From the NCBI RefSeq assembly GCF_001949145.1, contig NW_019091770.1, forward strand, positions 37,854 to 72,437: a stretch of DNA of 34,584 nt. Reading direction: 5' to 3'. The stretch comes from Acanthaster planci (taxonomy: Eukaryota > Echinodermata > Asteroidea > Valvatida > Acanthasteridae). Each line of letters opens with the position of its first letter. The stretch's first letter is position 1. Below are positions 9,871 to 20,960 of the stretch, piece by piece. The notes beneath the pieces were generated by a model. It was not told where the DNA came from. It ran no database searches and saw nothing but the letters and a program-made list of their open reading frames with translations. A program made the position numbers and the translations under genes.

Positions 9871-12411
9871 AATTTCAATTGAACTGAGTGTTCATTACTA
9901 TGAATGTCGGGAGAGTTGCAGCTTACAGAAAATTGTAATTATAATTTTGGCAAAATAGTTTTATTTGGGATATTGGAGTGTGAACTGTATTGTACTTTTG
10001 TATGGTTACAAATATTTGATTAGTGGTCAGTAGTTTTGTACCTGACCTTGCCTGTTTAAGCATCATGTCGGCTTTTGATCATGTCAGATCATCATGTGAT
10101 TTTGAGATGCCAGAAAAAATGTGGAAGTGAAAATTCTCAGTTCACTTCTACATGGTGTTCCCAATATGCAATCCAAACTTAACATTTGCTTGCCCCATTC
10201 GGTCGGATTTGTTATTTTTCTGTTACGTTCTTCTCAATGAACGTATAATACATGCTTTATTGCAACTCTTTATTTCATCTCCATGTACATTCCACTTCCA
10301 TAAAGAACATGTTTGAACTGTATTGAAAGCAAATTCATTACCCTTCAACAGTAGTACGATTGACAAACGACATATACGAGTGGGAAAATACTTTTTGCGT
10401 AAGATGAGGTTCCAGATAATATGAGATAAATAAGTAAGTAGCAGTAACGAGAGTCGACTGTAATTCTCCCAAAGTGTTTCTCAGAAATTGTTTTTAATAT
10501 AAAGTTGGTAGCGTCTTCTATGTTTATTGAACATTTCAGTTGGGGTCCATGATAAAATTACGGAATGTTTCCGTGTACATAATTCAATTTTTGTGCTGTC
10601 CAGTGAAGCTTGAACATTTTTGTGCCAGTGTATGCAATTCCATTCAAATTGTTAAAGAGGTTTTATCACATTAAACACAACAGAAACCTTGTCAGTTCAG
10701 AATCCTCATTCTTGAATTCATGTTAGGTTGCCATTTTTTGGGAGGTTACAATCTAAACTTTGAAACTATTTTATTGGGTTGATAATTGGTCATGTCAACT
10801 GGATCGTTGTGTCTTATCAGTAGGTCTTCATAGTGGTATGCCAGGAGTAGTAGACTCTGTCAACACATTTATTTTGGTATCACTTCATTCTTTTATTCAA
10901 TTCCATGCAATGCTGACCGATATTGTCTTTTAACCAATATTCATGTTATGATGAAGTGGAACTCGGTGTAGTAACCGTGTATTAAATACAGATACACTAA
11001 AGGAAAACAAAATATTTTTATGGAATATTAATGGTATTTATTTCTTTATTACGTATAATTTTTGGTTACATTTGAAACCACTACCACAAGGCAGAGTTGA
11101 GTTGGACTCAAGTCATCTTTACGACCCAACTTGACATTTTTACCTAATGACTTGACTCAAATCACTACATTACGATGACTCAACTGAGAATCGCAACCAA
11201 CCATGAAATGGGTCATTCGAGTGTAACTAGAATGAGCGAGCGCATTTTTAAAAAGCCACTGACTACTGGTCGAACTATAGTTCACGCCCGAACTTTTCCC
11301 CAACATGTAGACAGGTACATGCATGTATTTGGATTTTAATGTTAAACTGTTTTACAGCTATATTACTGACACTTGTACTCAAGACATCAAATATTACTTT
11401 AGCAGTCAAGGTTATTAAGTAGATAACGTAGTCGCACAATTTTATTGTCCTAAATATTACTCGAAATGACTTCGACTTTTAGTTGGCCTGATTTATTTTC
11501 ATCGTTATCAGATTGATCATAGTGATGTTGAGAAATTGTTATAGGTATCTCGTTGCTGTTACATTTCAGAACACTTGTTGAATTGGCAAATCAGCCAGTC
11601 ATGCAGTCAATTCAGCAGGTAGTTGAGCAAAGTTAAAAAAATAATCAAACTACTCTATTTTTGTTCAAAGAACAGGCTTGTAGAGAATAAGTTACTCTAT
11701 CTTATTTAATGCCCTTTAATGGACTTTGCTTTCAGAAAACATTTGGGCATTCTCATTGAACTTTAGGTAATGGCTATTTTTGTAATTTATTCCTTCAGTA
11801 GGATTTTGATAAATGTGATCATGCCGAAAGTGCTCAACAAAACTACTGCCTGGTCCTTGACATGAATGATACCTGTCATTAGTAACAGTCACACTCGGAC
11901 GGGCATTGAAGTTTACTGTTAGATCTGCAGAAGCTGCAAAACTCTTGACAGTAGAACTTCAACTTGTTAAGGAAGTTACCTGTGTGAAATAAAATTAATG
12001 TCAATTTAATTTAATGTAGTAAACTTAATTTCGAAATGTATCAGGAACCTTCACTTGTTCTTATAATCCAAATTGGTGTTTTGATTCCTGAACAGTCTCT
12101 GGAACTGTGAGTCTATGCATTTAGTTAGCAGTAGTCACCACTGCCAAGTTTCTACCTGCACACCCATAACATATCTACACTTTGCTACACTTATTGTTCT
12201 TGTTTGGACGAATGCACAACACAAGTTGCGTTCATCCTCATGCACACGAGGCTGCACCTTGAAGAAGGGTGAAGAGCCGTTTCACCTGAGACCATTTATA
12301 AACCTAACTCAGTTATGAGTAATTATCATTAAATTCTTTCGTAAATTAACCAGCAAGACTATTTTGACTTACCACAAAAAATGCAGTAACGAAATACAGA
12401 TGCCAACTATA
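9871..12411. other. Intergenic or 3'-flank of gene B, no gene recognised
   Basis: AT-rich sequence lying between the converging genes. No domain-bearing frame is seen on either strand. A possible alternative terminal exon for gene B ends at 12238. A frame at 12115-12318 (+) overlaps that region, has no family signature, and is best ignored. Confidence 0.4.
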
Positions 12412-12417
12412 TTTATT
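12412..12417 (-). terminator. Polyadenylation signal AATAAA for gene B
   Basis: AATAAA on the minus strand lies 25 nt beyond the read-through stop codon at 12443. It supports an unspliced last exon with a very short 3'UTR. If the donor at 12534 is used, this signal would instead be intronic. Confidence 0.5.
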
Positions 12418-12442
12418 GCAGTAAATAGAGATAAATATTGGT

Positions 12443-12642
12443 CTATACATTTTGTAAATCCTTTGTTGAATTAGATAATGAAATTGTAATCTTTGAATGA
12501 GGCCTTACCAATTGAAATTTAGAGACAGTTTTACCTGGTTCAAGCTTGCAATCGCAAGTCTGACAACCTTGCTCATCATTCTGGTAACCATAGTCGCATT
12601 TGTTATCACAGTTAGTGATTCTGCAAACTAATGGGACAGCGT
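12443..12642 (-). CDS. Gene B exon 5: antistasin-type domain and C-terminal tail
   Basis: The acceptor is TTTCAACTAG, entering in phase 1. The frame gives C-R-I-T-N-C-D-N-K-C-D-Y-G-Y-x-x-D-x-x-G-C-x-x-C-x-C, the antistasin pattern with the conserved GY and D-x-x-GC. After ...KLEP the frame stays open for 30 more codons to TAG at 12445-12443. A good donor, CCAG|GTAAAA (intron from 12534), lies inside it. The alternative is splicing to the acceptor CTTCTTCAAG at 12258, which would end the protein six codons later (TGA at 12240-12238). Which end is used is undecided. Confidence 0.85.
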
Positions 12643-15600
12643 CTAGTTGAAAAGAAATAAAGAACTACATGTATTTAACTGATGAGTCGCATTCGAAAAA
12701 CGTGATTTCTATTTAGACAGAAAAGTAGCTTAAATTTTGTTCTGAACATCCATTACAGTTATTTGTATTTCCTCGCTTTGTTTATGTCAAAGAAACAATG
12801 AGCTCTTTTGGAATTCCTTTTTAAGCATGTTTAAACTCTTCTGTCTATGAAAATTCTTTTTTGAGGAAAGTAAAGGGTATAAAGTGCATAATTTAAATCT
12901 TTGACAGCTTTTTCAGACAAGTGAGGGCGTTGTTAGTTTGTGATGTAAATCTGAGAAGACACTTTCAGTTGTCGGGTTTCATGTTCATATTCTACATCAA
13001 TGCAAAATTGATGTTCCGTGCATCACTGTTTTGCTAGTAAATATGAAAGTTTCATTGTTGCATAAAAAGCATATAGTAAAACAGAAATTAAAGTATATTA
13101 AAACACAAAGGTTAAATTTTCAGGATTTCATCATAAAAACCAGCCAACACAAATGAGGTTAACTTACTGCAACTCCCACATTCGAACAGACCATCGTTGC
13201 AAGTGCTACAAAGAAAGGAAATGGTGAATGACTGCTTGTTCAGCTTTGAATTTAATCATATTAAGACTACTGAAGTAACATCTATATACATGTACAGTTT
13301 ATAGATATATGGCACAGATGTACTTTTACCATGCCGTCTGGAAAGCGATGTAATTGATTGATGATCTGAGAAAGATCTACATACCATCCACCACAGCCAT
13401 ATCCTCCTCCTTTGTTCTCTTGATGAGCATACCAAACTTGATTTTCTTCGTCATAACATGAGCGAGGATCTGTAGGAGGAAATAGTTTAAAGGAGGGTCT
13501 AACCTAAACAGGTTTCGGTACGTTGATTTCACTCACCATTTTCTTTGGAAAGAATGTTTTACTTTCTTTTTATTGGATGATGTTATCCCATTGACCTTAT
13601 TACTTTGTTTAACTGCTTTGCACCAGGCATTTGCCTGCATGTCTCCATGCGTCATCTTTCCAGTTTGTGTCAGATCATACATGTTTGCATTTTTAATTTG
13701 TTAGTAACACAGACACTTTTCTAGCATTTACTATTATTTTTTGCTGTGTTATGCCTATGTGGGACTTAATTCCAACAAATCTACTTACGTTCGCATTTGT
13801 CAATGCAATCTCCAGCAGAGGCGAAGTTATTGGCATTTCCTCCACACCCTCCGTATGTGAACTTCACACATTGCTCTAGGTCACTATCATATCCCCAACT
13901 AGGCATTTGCGCACTGCATGGTCCTGGTTCCAGTGGTTCCAAGCATTTTTCTTTGTGTTAAAGATACAATACAAATAATGAGAAACATATCTACAGGTAC
14001 ACAGGTATTGTTCTGTTTTTAAGGTCAGTCCTCCACTTTTTGTAGGGGTTCGGAGTAACAGTCTGCCGTTGTGAATGTTTATGATCACAGTGGTGAGGAT
14101 AATCTCATGAGGTGACAGATTGGATATACTGTTCCTGGAGAGGAAGCTACTTAATGCAATTTTTATTCTATTTCACGAATATGAAACATGTTTTTAATAC
14201 AGCACCTCAATATTCCTTTTGTCAAGAAGTCACTCTTTTACCTAGTCCAGTAAACAATATAGTGACATTAAGTTGTCCTGTCTCAAATCAATTCTTGCTC
14301 AACAGTTGTATTTCATAGGTAGCTCTTGTTGTCTAGCATGCATGTATTTTATTTTTGTCTTAGAGTTAAATTAGCCGTGGATACTAGTTGAGAAGTGTAG
14401 GCCTACATCAATAAAATGAACATTTTTTTCGTAAGTCATCTGCCATTTTCAGTGCTACAGTAGCACTATGGTGTGCATATCAGTTTGACCACAACGAGAC
14501 CCTCTGCACTCTTGTGCACGTGCACCATATCTGGTCGGGTTATGGTATCACTTCGAAGATCTGCAACTCTCCAATCACACGATGGACAGTGTTTGCGTTG
14601 TAGTATGTTAAAATTTCTACACATCAAAGCGGTGTGTCAGGAGTACAAGACTGTGTCCATTATAAAATTAAATATCGCAGCAATTGTGAAGCTTACATAC
14701 CAAAGTAAATAATGAAAAGATAAAAATAGCTATAGGATAGCACTCAGTCAAGAATAAAAACTACTTAATGATGAACAAAGTCTTGTAAATCTTGGTAATA
14801 GTTCTTTCCCACAGAAATTAAAAGGAATGCCAGGTGTATCTAAGATTGCAGTTGCATACTTGCTACCTGTGTCTAAACTGTACATGTGTATCATAAAATG
14901 ATTAGATGTGATGAACATATCAGTTTTAATTGACCCATTCTCCCTCCATCCAGTCACTTCACTGTATAATTCACCCAAGCGTGCATGTTTTCCCTTCGTG
15001 TTCCAAATCAGTTATTTTTAATAATAAAAAACATATTTATTAAAAATCAGCCATCTTTCCGTAGGCGTGTCTTTTTTAATGATACTACTCAACCGTAATC
15101 GTCACAGTTTAGTGCTCAATAATAATGACTGTGTAATTACTCATGTGAGGCGAAGAGTAGCTTTAATTCATAAATTCAAGACCAGTGCTTTGTAATGTAT
15201 GACAGTAGTTTACGTTTTACCATTTTGTTCTGTAACTCGTGCAGGTTGTATTTTGTGGCCTAATCAACTTACTATCAAACCTCGTAGCTTCCAGATTGAT
15301 ATTCCATTCCCCTGTTGCGATAAGTTCATGGGCGGAAATTGTGTAGTCGGATTATCAATCAGCTCATCAGTCAAACGGCACTCGTACATGTATTTCATTA
15401 ATTCTGGCCTCTTGATAGAGATATCAACAGCAGGTGGTGTAATTAATCAAGCGTGAACTACAAAACAATAAGAAGTGAAGAGGCGTATACGTAGGATGTG
15501 CATTGGAGTGCTACGAATTGCGAAACAATAAGTAGTGAAGCAGACGTTTAGGATGTGCATGGTGATGTGAATTGAATGCTGTAAATGTCACCCAGCAGAA

Positions 15601-17873
15601 AAACAGAGGTTTAATATTTCACTCACTGGAACGGTGTGTGTGAGAATGATGTCATAACCCCCTTGCTACATGCCATTTCGATTTATTGCTTTGTTTTTAT
15701 TAAATTTATGTTTGACAAGGCGAGTAATTGAATTTCTGTAGCCGACGCAAAACATGTCTGATCAAAGAACCATTCACCTCCTGAGAATTGGTGCTGTTGT
15801 CATACCATACACTGTCATATAAATGCTTTACGCTGTGCGTGTCTAGGTTGGAGGGGTAGTATTACTGAACTCTGAAGTCATCGTTTTTTCGTTTTGTATT
15901 TTGTTTCGTTTTTGTTTTGTTTTTTATCTTGTCGTCTTTACGACGTGATCGAGTACTTAAGACTAAGTTAATTTACAAATCCAAGTTACTGTCTTTTTGG
16001 ATCATTTTGTTGCCTATACGGTATAAAGTTGGGCATATTTTGACCATCTTTTTGCCTCAATTGGTGTAAATATAAACTTTCCCATTTCTAATCACCAAGG
16101 ATTCCAACTTTTGGATAACTCTTTGGGAAAATAATCAACAGTTACTTTAAAACTGACCAACAATCGTACTAAAAATTACTAACAGTTATACTAAAATAAC
16201 CAACAATTATGTGTACACTAAAAATGACCAATAATGATACTAAAAATGACCAATAATAATACTAAAAATGACCAGTATTTATACTAAGAACAACTAACGA
16301 TTATACTAAAATTGACCAACAATTATACTGAAAAGACCACTTCGATAATTAGGCTTTGTCCGAAATTGTCTTTTTTACTGTACGAGCCCAGTACAAATAG
16401 TTTAATTAAACACTATTAAGTCGCGCTTCCGGAGAGCCCGGTTTAACCACTAAGTCTTGCTATCGGCAAATGCTCCAGGGATGGAGTCATTCGTGTGGGT
16501 GTAAACGTCCATAAATGAAGTTATGAATTTGTGAACAAATTTTGAAAATGGGAAAGCTTGAAAATCCCCCGGTTATATGTCATGCAATTTCAAATTGAGC
16601 TCACAGAGAGAAGTTACGGGATTATTTTTAATCCTAGGCTTTTGAGGCTGTAATTCTCAAGTATGGCCGTTTTTATACTAATTTGAAGGAACATTAAATG
16701 AAGGCACACCAAGTTTACTTTGAGACAAAAAAATAATTGACACCGCAGATGTTGTCAACGCTGCTACAAAAGCAGAGACTAGATGGGTATGAAGCTTCCT
16801 CCAGGCTTATAACAAAATTTGTTATAAATTTTGTCATTAAAAAAAATCCTATACAAACCTGATGAAGTTGGATTCAAACATGGCCATTTTTGTTCACCGG
16901 CTATTTGGGTTGAACGGGTCAGAGACTGTCGAGGGAAGTACTTGGTAAGTTAGGACACGATTTAGTTTAACTCTTAGCTATTTCGTTTAGTTTGAGGTTA
17001 TTTTTATGCTCCTCTACAAACTACGTTGAAAATATGGTACTGTCGAGCAATGTGAATTCAATGAATAATTTTGATTGTTGAATCACTTCTTTGGAAGATC
17101 AGCCAAAGACGGAGTGTGAATTAAATTATGTATCTGCGTCTGTTCGACCAACTGTGCTGAAACGTACCTGTCCCTATAAAAATTCATCTTAAACAATCAA
17201 TTACAATGCCTATGTATATCGTGTAATAAGTGACTGCATCTTGTCGATATAGTTTTCTGAAACCCAAAAGAAGCAGGCCTGTAAATTGCCAAGTACCTTT
17301 AAGCTTGAAAAGAGGAAAGCTTTCCGATTCCAAGACTTGTTAAGGTTTTCGCCGTCGTATATCAACAGAAAGCTTTTAGTTTTTTCAAAGGTTTTCCTCA
17401 CCAATGTCAGCAAGAATTCGCTTCATCAGCATGTGTTTAATTCAAAATCATGCACTTTATTGTTTCCACCGCGTTTCCTTTTCACAGGCTGCATTTTTTT
17501 TCTTTTGGGAGAAAATCAGGCTTTCAGATCTCCATTTGCACCAACTCTACTAACTGAACGAATTGTAAAGATCACATTAAAATTCATCGAAACACAGAGA
17601 ATATTTACCTTTTTTGGTGATTTCAAATTCGTTTATTGTCAATTTATTTCCAAATTTAAGTGTTCAACATAGATGTGAAAAGTGTTAAGTGTATGTTCCT
17701 CATCTTTATCCGACCACCCTGAACTTCAATCAATAAATCTTACGTTCTAGTTCGCAGGAATCACAAACTGTATTCATATTATACATTGACATAGGAAACT
17801 TACCTCCTTTATTGGCGGCAGCATACACACTCACGGCCAGAAGTAGTACACAACACAACACATTGCATGACAT
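12443..17873 (-). CDS. Gene B: secreted Kunitz / VWC-like / antistasin protease-inhibitor-like protein (five exons)
   Basis: Proposed coding join on the minus strand is 17873-17805/4, 13950-13789, 13469-13385, 13205-13168, then 12642-12443. The exon phases (1, 1, 2, 1) join without a shift. Domains in order: signal peptide (about residues 1-18, MSCNVLCCVLLLAVSVYA), Kunitz (26-78, six Cys spaced 8-15-7-12-3), VWC-like Cys-rich segment (82-118, C-Y-D...W-Y-A-H then CTCNDGLFEC), antistasin-type domain (125-150, C4C3C10C2C1C), and a polar 30-residue tail to TAG. Total is about 184 residues. Kunitz and antistasin families both inhibit serine proteases through an exposed loop, so a secreted inhibitor is the natural reading. 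The Kunitz P1 residue is Ser, so trypsin-type specificity is not expected. The target protease is unknown, and the combination with a VWC-like piece is uncommon to my knowledge. The 3' end is uncertain (see the alternatives). Confidence 0.85.
13168..13205 (-). CDS. Gene B exon 4: 38-nt microexon with C-x-C motif
   Basis: This very short exon sits between the acceptor TTTCTTTGTAG and the donor A|GTAAGT. It completes the split Cys codon and encodes TCNDGLFECGSC, the C-T-C-N-D-G-x-x-x-C signature of VWC-type modules. It starts in phase 2 and ends in phase 1, exactly what its neighbours need. Skipping it would shift the frame. Confidence 0.8.
13385..13469 (-). CDS. Gene B exon 3: VWC-like segment, first part
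   Basis: The acceptor is CTCCTACAG and the donor TG|GTATGT. The 85-nt exon encodes DE-rich and Gly-rich sequence with C-Y-D-E-E-N-Q-V-W-Y-A-H, like the start of VWC/FN1-type modules (C-x-D-x-G-x-x-Y-x-x-G/H). It then ends GYGCGG with the next Cys codon split (TG|C). The degenerate middle makes the VWC name tentative. Confidence 0.8.
13789..13950 (-). CDS. Gene B exon 2: Kunitz (BPTI) domain
   Basis: The acceptor is TTTAACACAAAG and the donor C|GTAAGT, symmetrical 1-1 phase as in classic shuffled Kunitz exons. Six cysteines have exactly the BPTI spacing (8, 15, 7, 12, 3). The core TYGGCGGNANNF (F/Y-x-YGGC-x-GN-x-NF) is intact. The reactive loop reads P-G-P-C-S-A-Q-M, so P1 is Ser and P1' is Ala. 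W-G-Y-D matches the conserved W/Y-Y-D strand. Confidence 0.97.
14085..14155. repeat. Half-copy of the foldback family
   Basis: CACAGTGGTGAGGATAA, CTCATGAGGTGACAGAT and ATATACTGTTCC match the left arm and loop edge of the element at 744-893, in the same order. The second arm is missing or highly diverged. Confidence 0.6.
15463..15558 (+). repeat. Two-copy tandem duplication of about 57 bp
   Basis: AACAATAAGAAGTGAAG ... TAGGATGTGCAT is repeated as AACAATAAGTAGTGAAG ... TAGGATGTGCAT after a short spacer. This is a small, diverged tandem duplication with no coding sense. Confidence 0.6.
16130..16345 (+). repeat. AT-rich minisatellite (ACTAAAAATGACCAATAAT unit)
   Basis: About nine imperfect units of 19-25 bp, each with ACTAAAA, a GACCAA or AACCAA word, then a short AT stretch. 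The central units near 16215-16270 are almost identical. It lies in gene B intron 1. Confidence 0.75.
17804..17873 (-). CDS. Gene B exon 1: start codon and signal peptide
   Basis: ATG is at 17873-17871. The 23 codons give a short polar start, a hydrophobic core (VLCCVLLLAVSV) and a small-residue cleavage site near YA-AA. The exon ends GGAG|GTAAGT, a consensus donor, in phase 1. The sequence before the ATG is AGTC. The first in-frame Met of the signal peptide is the only sensible start. Confidence 0.85.
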
Positions 17874-20420
17874 GACTGCGAAATGGTTTTCTACTAATCA
17901 AATTTCTTGTGGAAGAGAAGAGACGGACAGATGGGCTAAGTTCACTGGCCTAAGCGCTGATGGTTGAATTGAAACCCTGCAGCAAGAATGTAGGTATTTT
18001 CTCACGCGTCTTTTTAGAACCGCCCACTCAATCGACCAACTGAGAGTCATATGATATCATAAAAATTTGGCACATGTAGGATGGTGGTTTATTCAAGTTC
18101 TTCGACACTAGCCAAGCGGGAAGAGATTTGTCTGGGGAGTGCGTCAGATACTCTAGGTACTGGGGCCTCAAGCGTATCCTTTTATTTGTGATCCCAGAAT
18201 CCGAACTTGCATATAAGATTTGTGGAGGGAAGTTGATGCATTTTTAGAGATAATCTAGTGAATATAGCATTATTTATTTCCTGGTTTTATTAACAAAGTC
18301 AAGAGGTAATGTAGAACACGTTCAGAGTGATTTATAATAGTGAAACCATCAAGCGAACTAAATCGTCTTACATCGGATATGCGATTGAGTTTGTCACGGT
18401 AATACTTTAATAATACCACGATAATTGAATGAAGATTTCTACCTTGCTCAGAAAAATCTCTTTTTCTGCATATGGAAAACTTTTGCGCCGAAAGGACCCC
18501 AGCAAAAGGCATGGCTGAAACTACTGTGCACAGATGACTTTGAATTCCCCTAGCTCAGTGAAGAGTTTCTTCACATGCACATGTACATCCTGTTTACGGC
18601 GTGTACATACGGAGGCGCGTGTGCGTCCATGCATGACTATAGTCATTACCAGCCGAGCCACAAGTTACGCCAAATTTAGATGGGTCTTTTGAAAAGAAAG
18701 AAACGCGAATGTTTTTCTTGAACTAATCACCATGATACTTACATTATATGCTAGACAAAGGCTTGCACTTTTTGGAACTGAGCCGTAAGGTGGCGCTGTT
18801 AAATAATACAAGTTGAAGTTAGGGGTTGCATGCCATAAAGGGATTTCACACAGGAAATGAGCCCGATTTTGACGAAAAATGTGACATTTACCAGAGATCC
18901 GAGAGCCTAAATGATTAAAAATTTCATTCTATTGGTAATTTTCTGAAAATATAGCATCTTAGCTTCGTGCTCCTTCGAGAATTGTGAGGCTGTGAAAATA
19001 ATACCTACAATGACGAAAGATACAAAAAAGCGCGTTTGAGGGCAATTTTTCCACTGAAATGCAGTGGGAAGTAAACACTCGCAGGATAAGTTCCCCCAGG
19101 AATCTATATGTTTTTCCAACTCTGAAATCCCAGGAAAGATGTGGATATTCATCAGTGCCACACGTACTGAAATAACTTTAATGTGCTTAATTAGTTTTTC
19201 TACGAGTCAGTGTCCCTTTTGTTAGTTTACCTTTGATCTAGAGGTATAACGTAGAGTTGTTGTATTAAGCAAAGTTTGGTATCTACCCAAACGACCAAAA
19301 CTGGAACCCAAGTCGATTTTCTTGGGATAACCTTTTGAATAAAGTTCATGACGTAATGTTTCTTCGTGCTCACAGTTATTAATGTATCTTGCCTGCAGTT
19401 CGCATTTTCGTGCGTTGCCTGAGAAGTAATTTTGTCCACAGCACAATTTTCAAGTTGTCAACTGGAGGCATACAACATTTAGTGTAACCAGTTTTAAGAT
19501 TTCATTTGCATTGTTCTGGACAGTTGAGTTGATCAGACTACCAGAGAGCTCAGGAAACTCTCAAGTGTCCGTTATGTGCAAAAACTGAAGTAGCTTGTGT
19601 ATTTAAGCGCTGGACATGACCGTTTATCCACCCAGTATGGAATCCAACATCACCACTCCAAAAGAAGAGAGGAGAGATTTCTCCCTAAAATAAGAAACAC
19701 GCATTTGGAAAAAGAAAGGATTTAAAAAAAAAAAAGATGTTACATGTATACGCGGTGGTCTAAGTATGGGATAAAATGAAGTAATAGAGGCCTACGACAC
19801 ACGAGTACAATCGGATGCCCTGTAACTTCAGTGGACGGAATGTTCGATATTTATCTAATTATTTTGTGTCATCAAACCCTTAGGCCAATTAAGCGTTGAG
19901 AACCTCTTCCACCACAAATGCACATCTTCCGATATGCTGGGTAAAAAACCCACACGTAGGCCTTTGGTAGTTTGATTCATGTTATCTGTAGCCATGTTAC
20001 CATTAGCCGATTGGTTTACATCCTGCACAAGCACGCATGCGTGGTGTCGATGGATGCATATGTGAATGACGTTAGCAGCTTTCCTTGGTATAACTAAGTG
20101 GACGTCCTATATAGCAGAGCGGCAGGTGACCACTTTAGACCACTGTATTGTAAATATTCGATCAGCTCTTCCAGACAGTAGAAAAATAGAAAATTACAAT
20201 TGATGAAAATGTTTTACTTTTTCTGGTACGTGTAATAGAAAAGAAGAAACGTTAACAAATTATAGGCCTATAGAGTAACTTTTGTAGCGGGCATAATTTT
20301 ACAGTCATGACACCTGCTGACATGATTTTTTTTTTACTAGTTTAGGCCATTTTATTGTCAGTCAACCAGTGGAGATTAGTGCGTTTCTGGCTAAGATAGC
20401 GAAAAGATTTCACACGCTGA
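17874..20420. other. Upstream flank of gene B, no gene recognised
   Basis: Apart from the weak promoter candidate near 18010, I see only AT-rich non-coding sequence. Open frames at 18270-18512, 18907-19161 and 19222-19446 (minus) show no domain and no splice context. Confidence 0.4.
18008..18028 (-). promoter_or_regulatory. Possible core promoter of gene B
   Basis: On the minus strand, GGGCGG is followed by TTCTAAAAAGACGCG, a weak TATA-like stretch. A CA initiator-like dinucleotide lies about 27 nt further at 17990-17989. This would give a 5'UTR of about 115 nt to the ATG at 17873. It is positional inference only. Confidence 0.2.
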
Positions 20421-20864
20421 ACCAAATACAAATATCCTCACTTTAAAGGATACATTTATTTAAAAATAACAAGAAAAACCCAGGGATTCTATTCACAGAA
20501 GATAATTATTATTTAACAACAAAAATAAATAAAGGGCCTAGCTTGAAGATGTGTTGAAGTTGGGGATGACTTGTCTTGGCTTCACTTGGAAATAAGCTGG
20601 GGAGCTTGCAGTTAAAGGACTTGCAGTTCGAGTGGGCTTGAATGAATTCCAAAGATCATTGGCTTAGTGCAGATGGTGTGTATGGCTCGATTGCACTGTC
20701 TCTCCTTCCCCGGCTTGAATAAATCAGGTGTGGGGAACAGAATTCACGTGACTCCACTCCTTTCTCCATGCTCCAAGTCACTCACTGTCCAGCAGTATAT
20801 GCAGCTCAATAGGCTCACTGATGTCACTCTAGTGCTTTGGTACTGCTAGGGGTGTCTTTGCCTA

Positions 20865-20960
20865 GGGCAGGACACGGACGAATATGTTAATGCAGGTTAA
20901 TGCAAGGAGAGATCACAGAGACAACAGAACAGTCTCTGTTGAGTCCAGTAGCCAAGTGAA
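20865..20960 (+). repeat. Direct repeat, copy 1 (GGACGAATATGT ... GAGTCCAGTAGCCAAGTG)
   Basis: About 95 bp with a nearly identical counterpart at 22050-22150. The shared core AGAGATCACAGAGACAACAG and CAGTCTCTGTTGAGTCCAGT contains an inverted AGAGAC/GTCTCT pair. It belongs to an unclassified repeat. Confidence 0.8.

Larger units (their letters stand above)
13951..17803 (-). other. Gene B intron 1 (3.85 kb)
   Basis: No further domain exon was found inside. It holds a diverged half-copy of the 744-893 foldback element near 14085-14155, a duplicated segment of about 57 bp near 15463-15558, and an AT-rich minisatellite at 16130-16345. A 128-codon plus-strand frame at 17286-17672 has no recognisable family and lies antisense in the intron. 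Confidence 0.6.

Noticed and set aside
17286-17672. 128-codon plus-strand frame
   Set aside because: It lies antisense in gene B intron 1, is Phe/Lys-rich as expected of AT-rich random sequence, and has no recognised motif.
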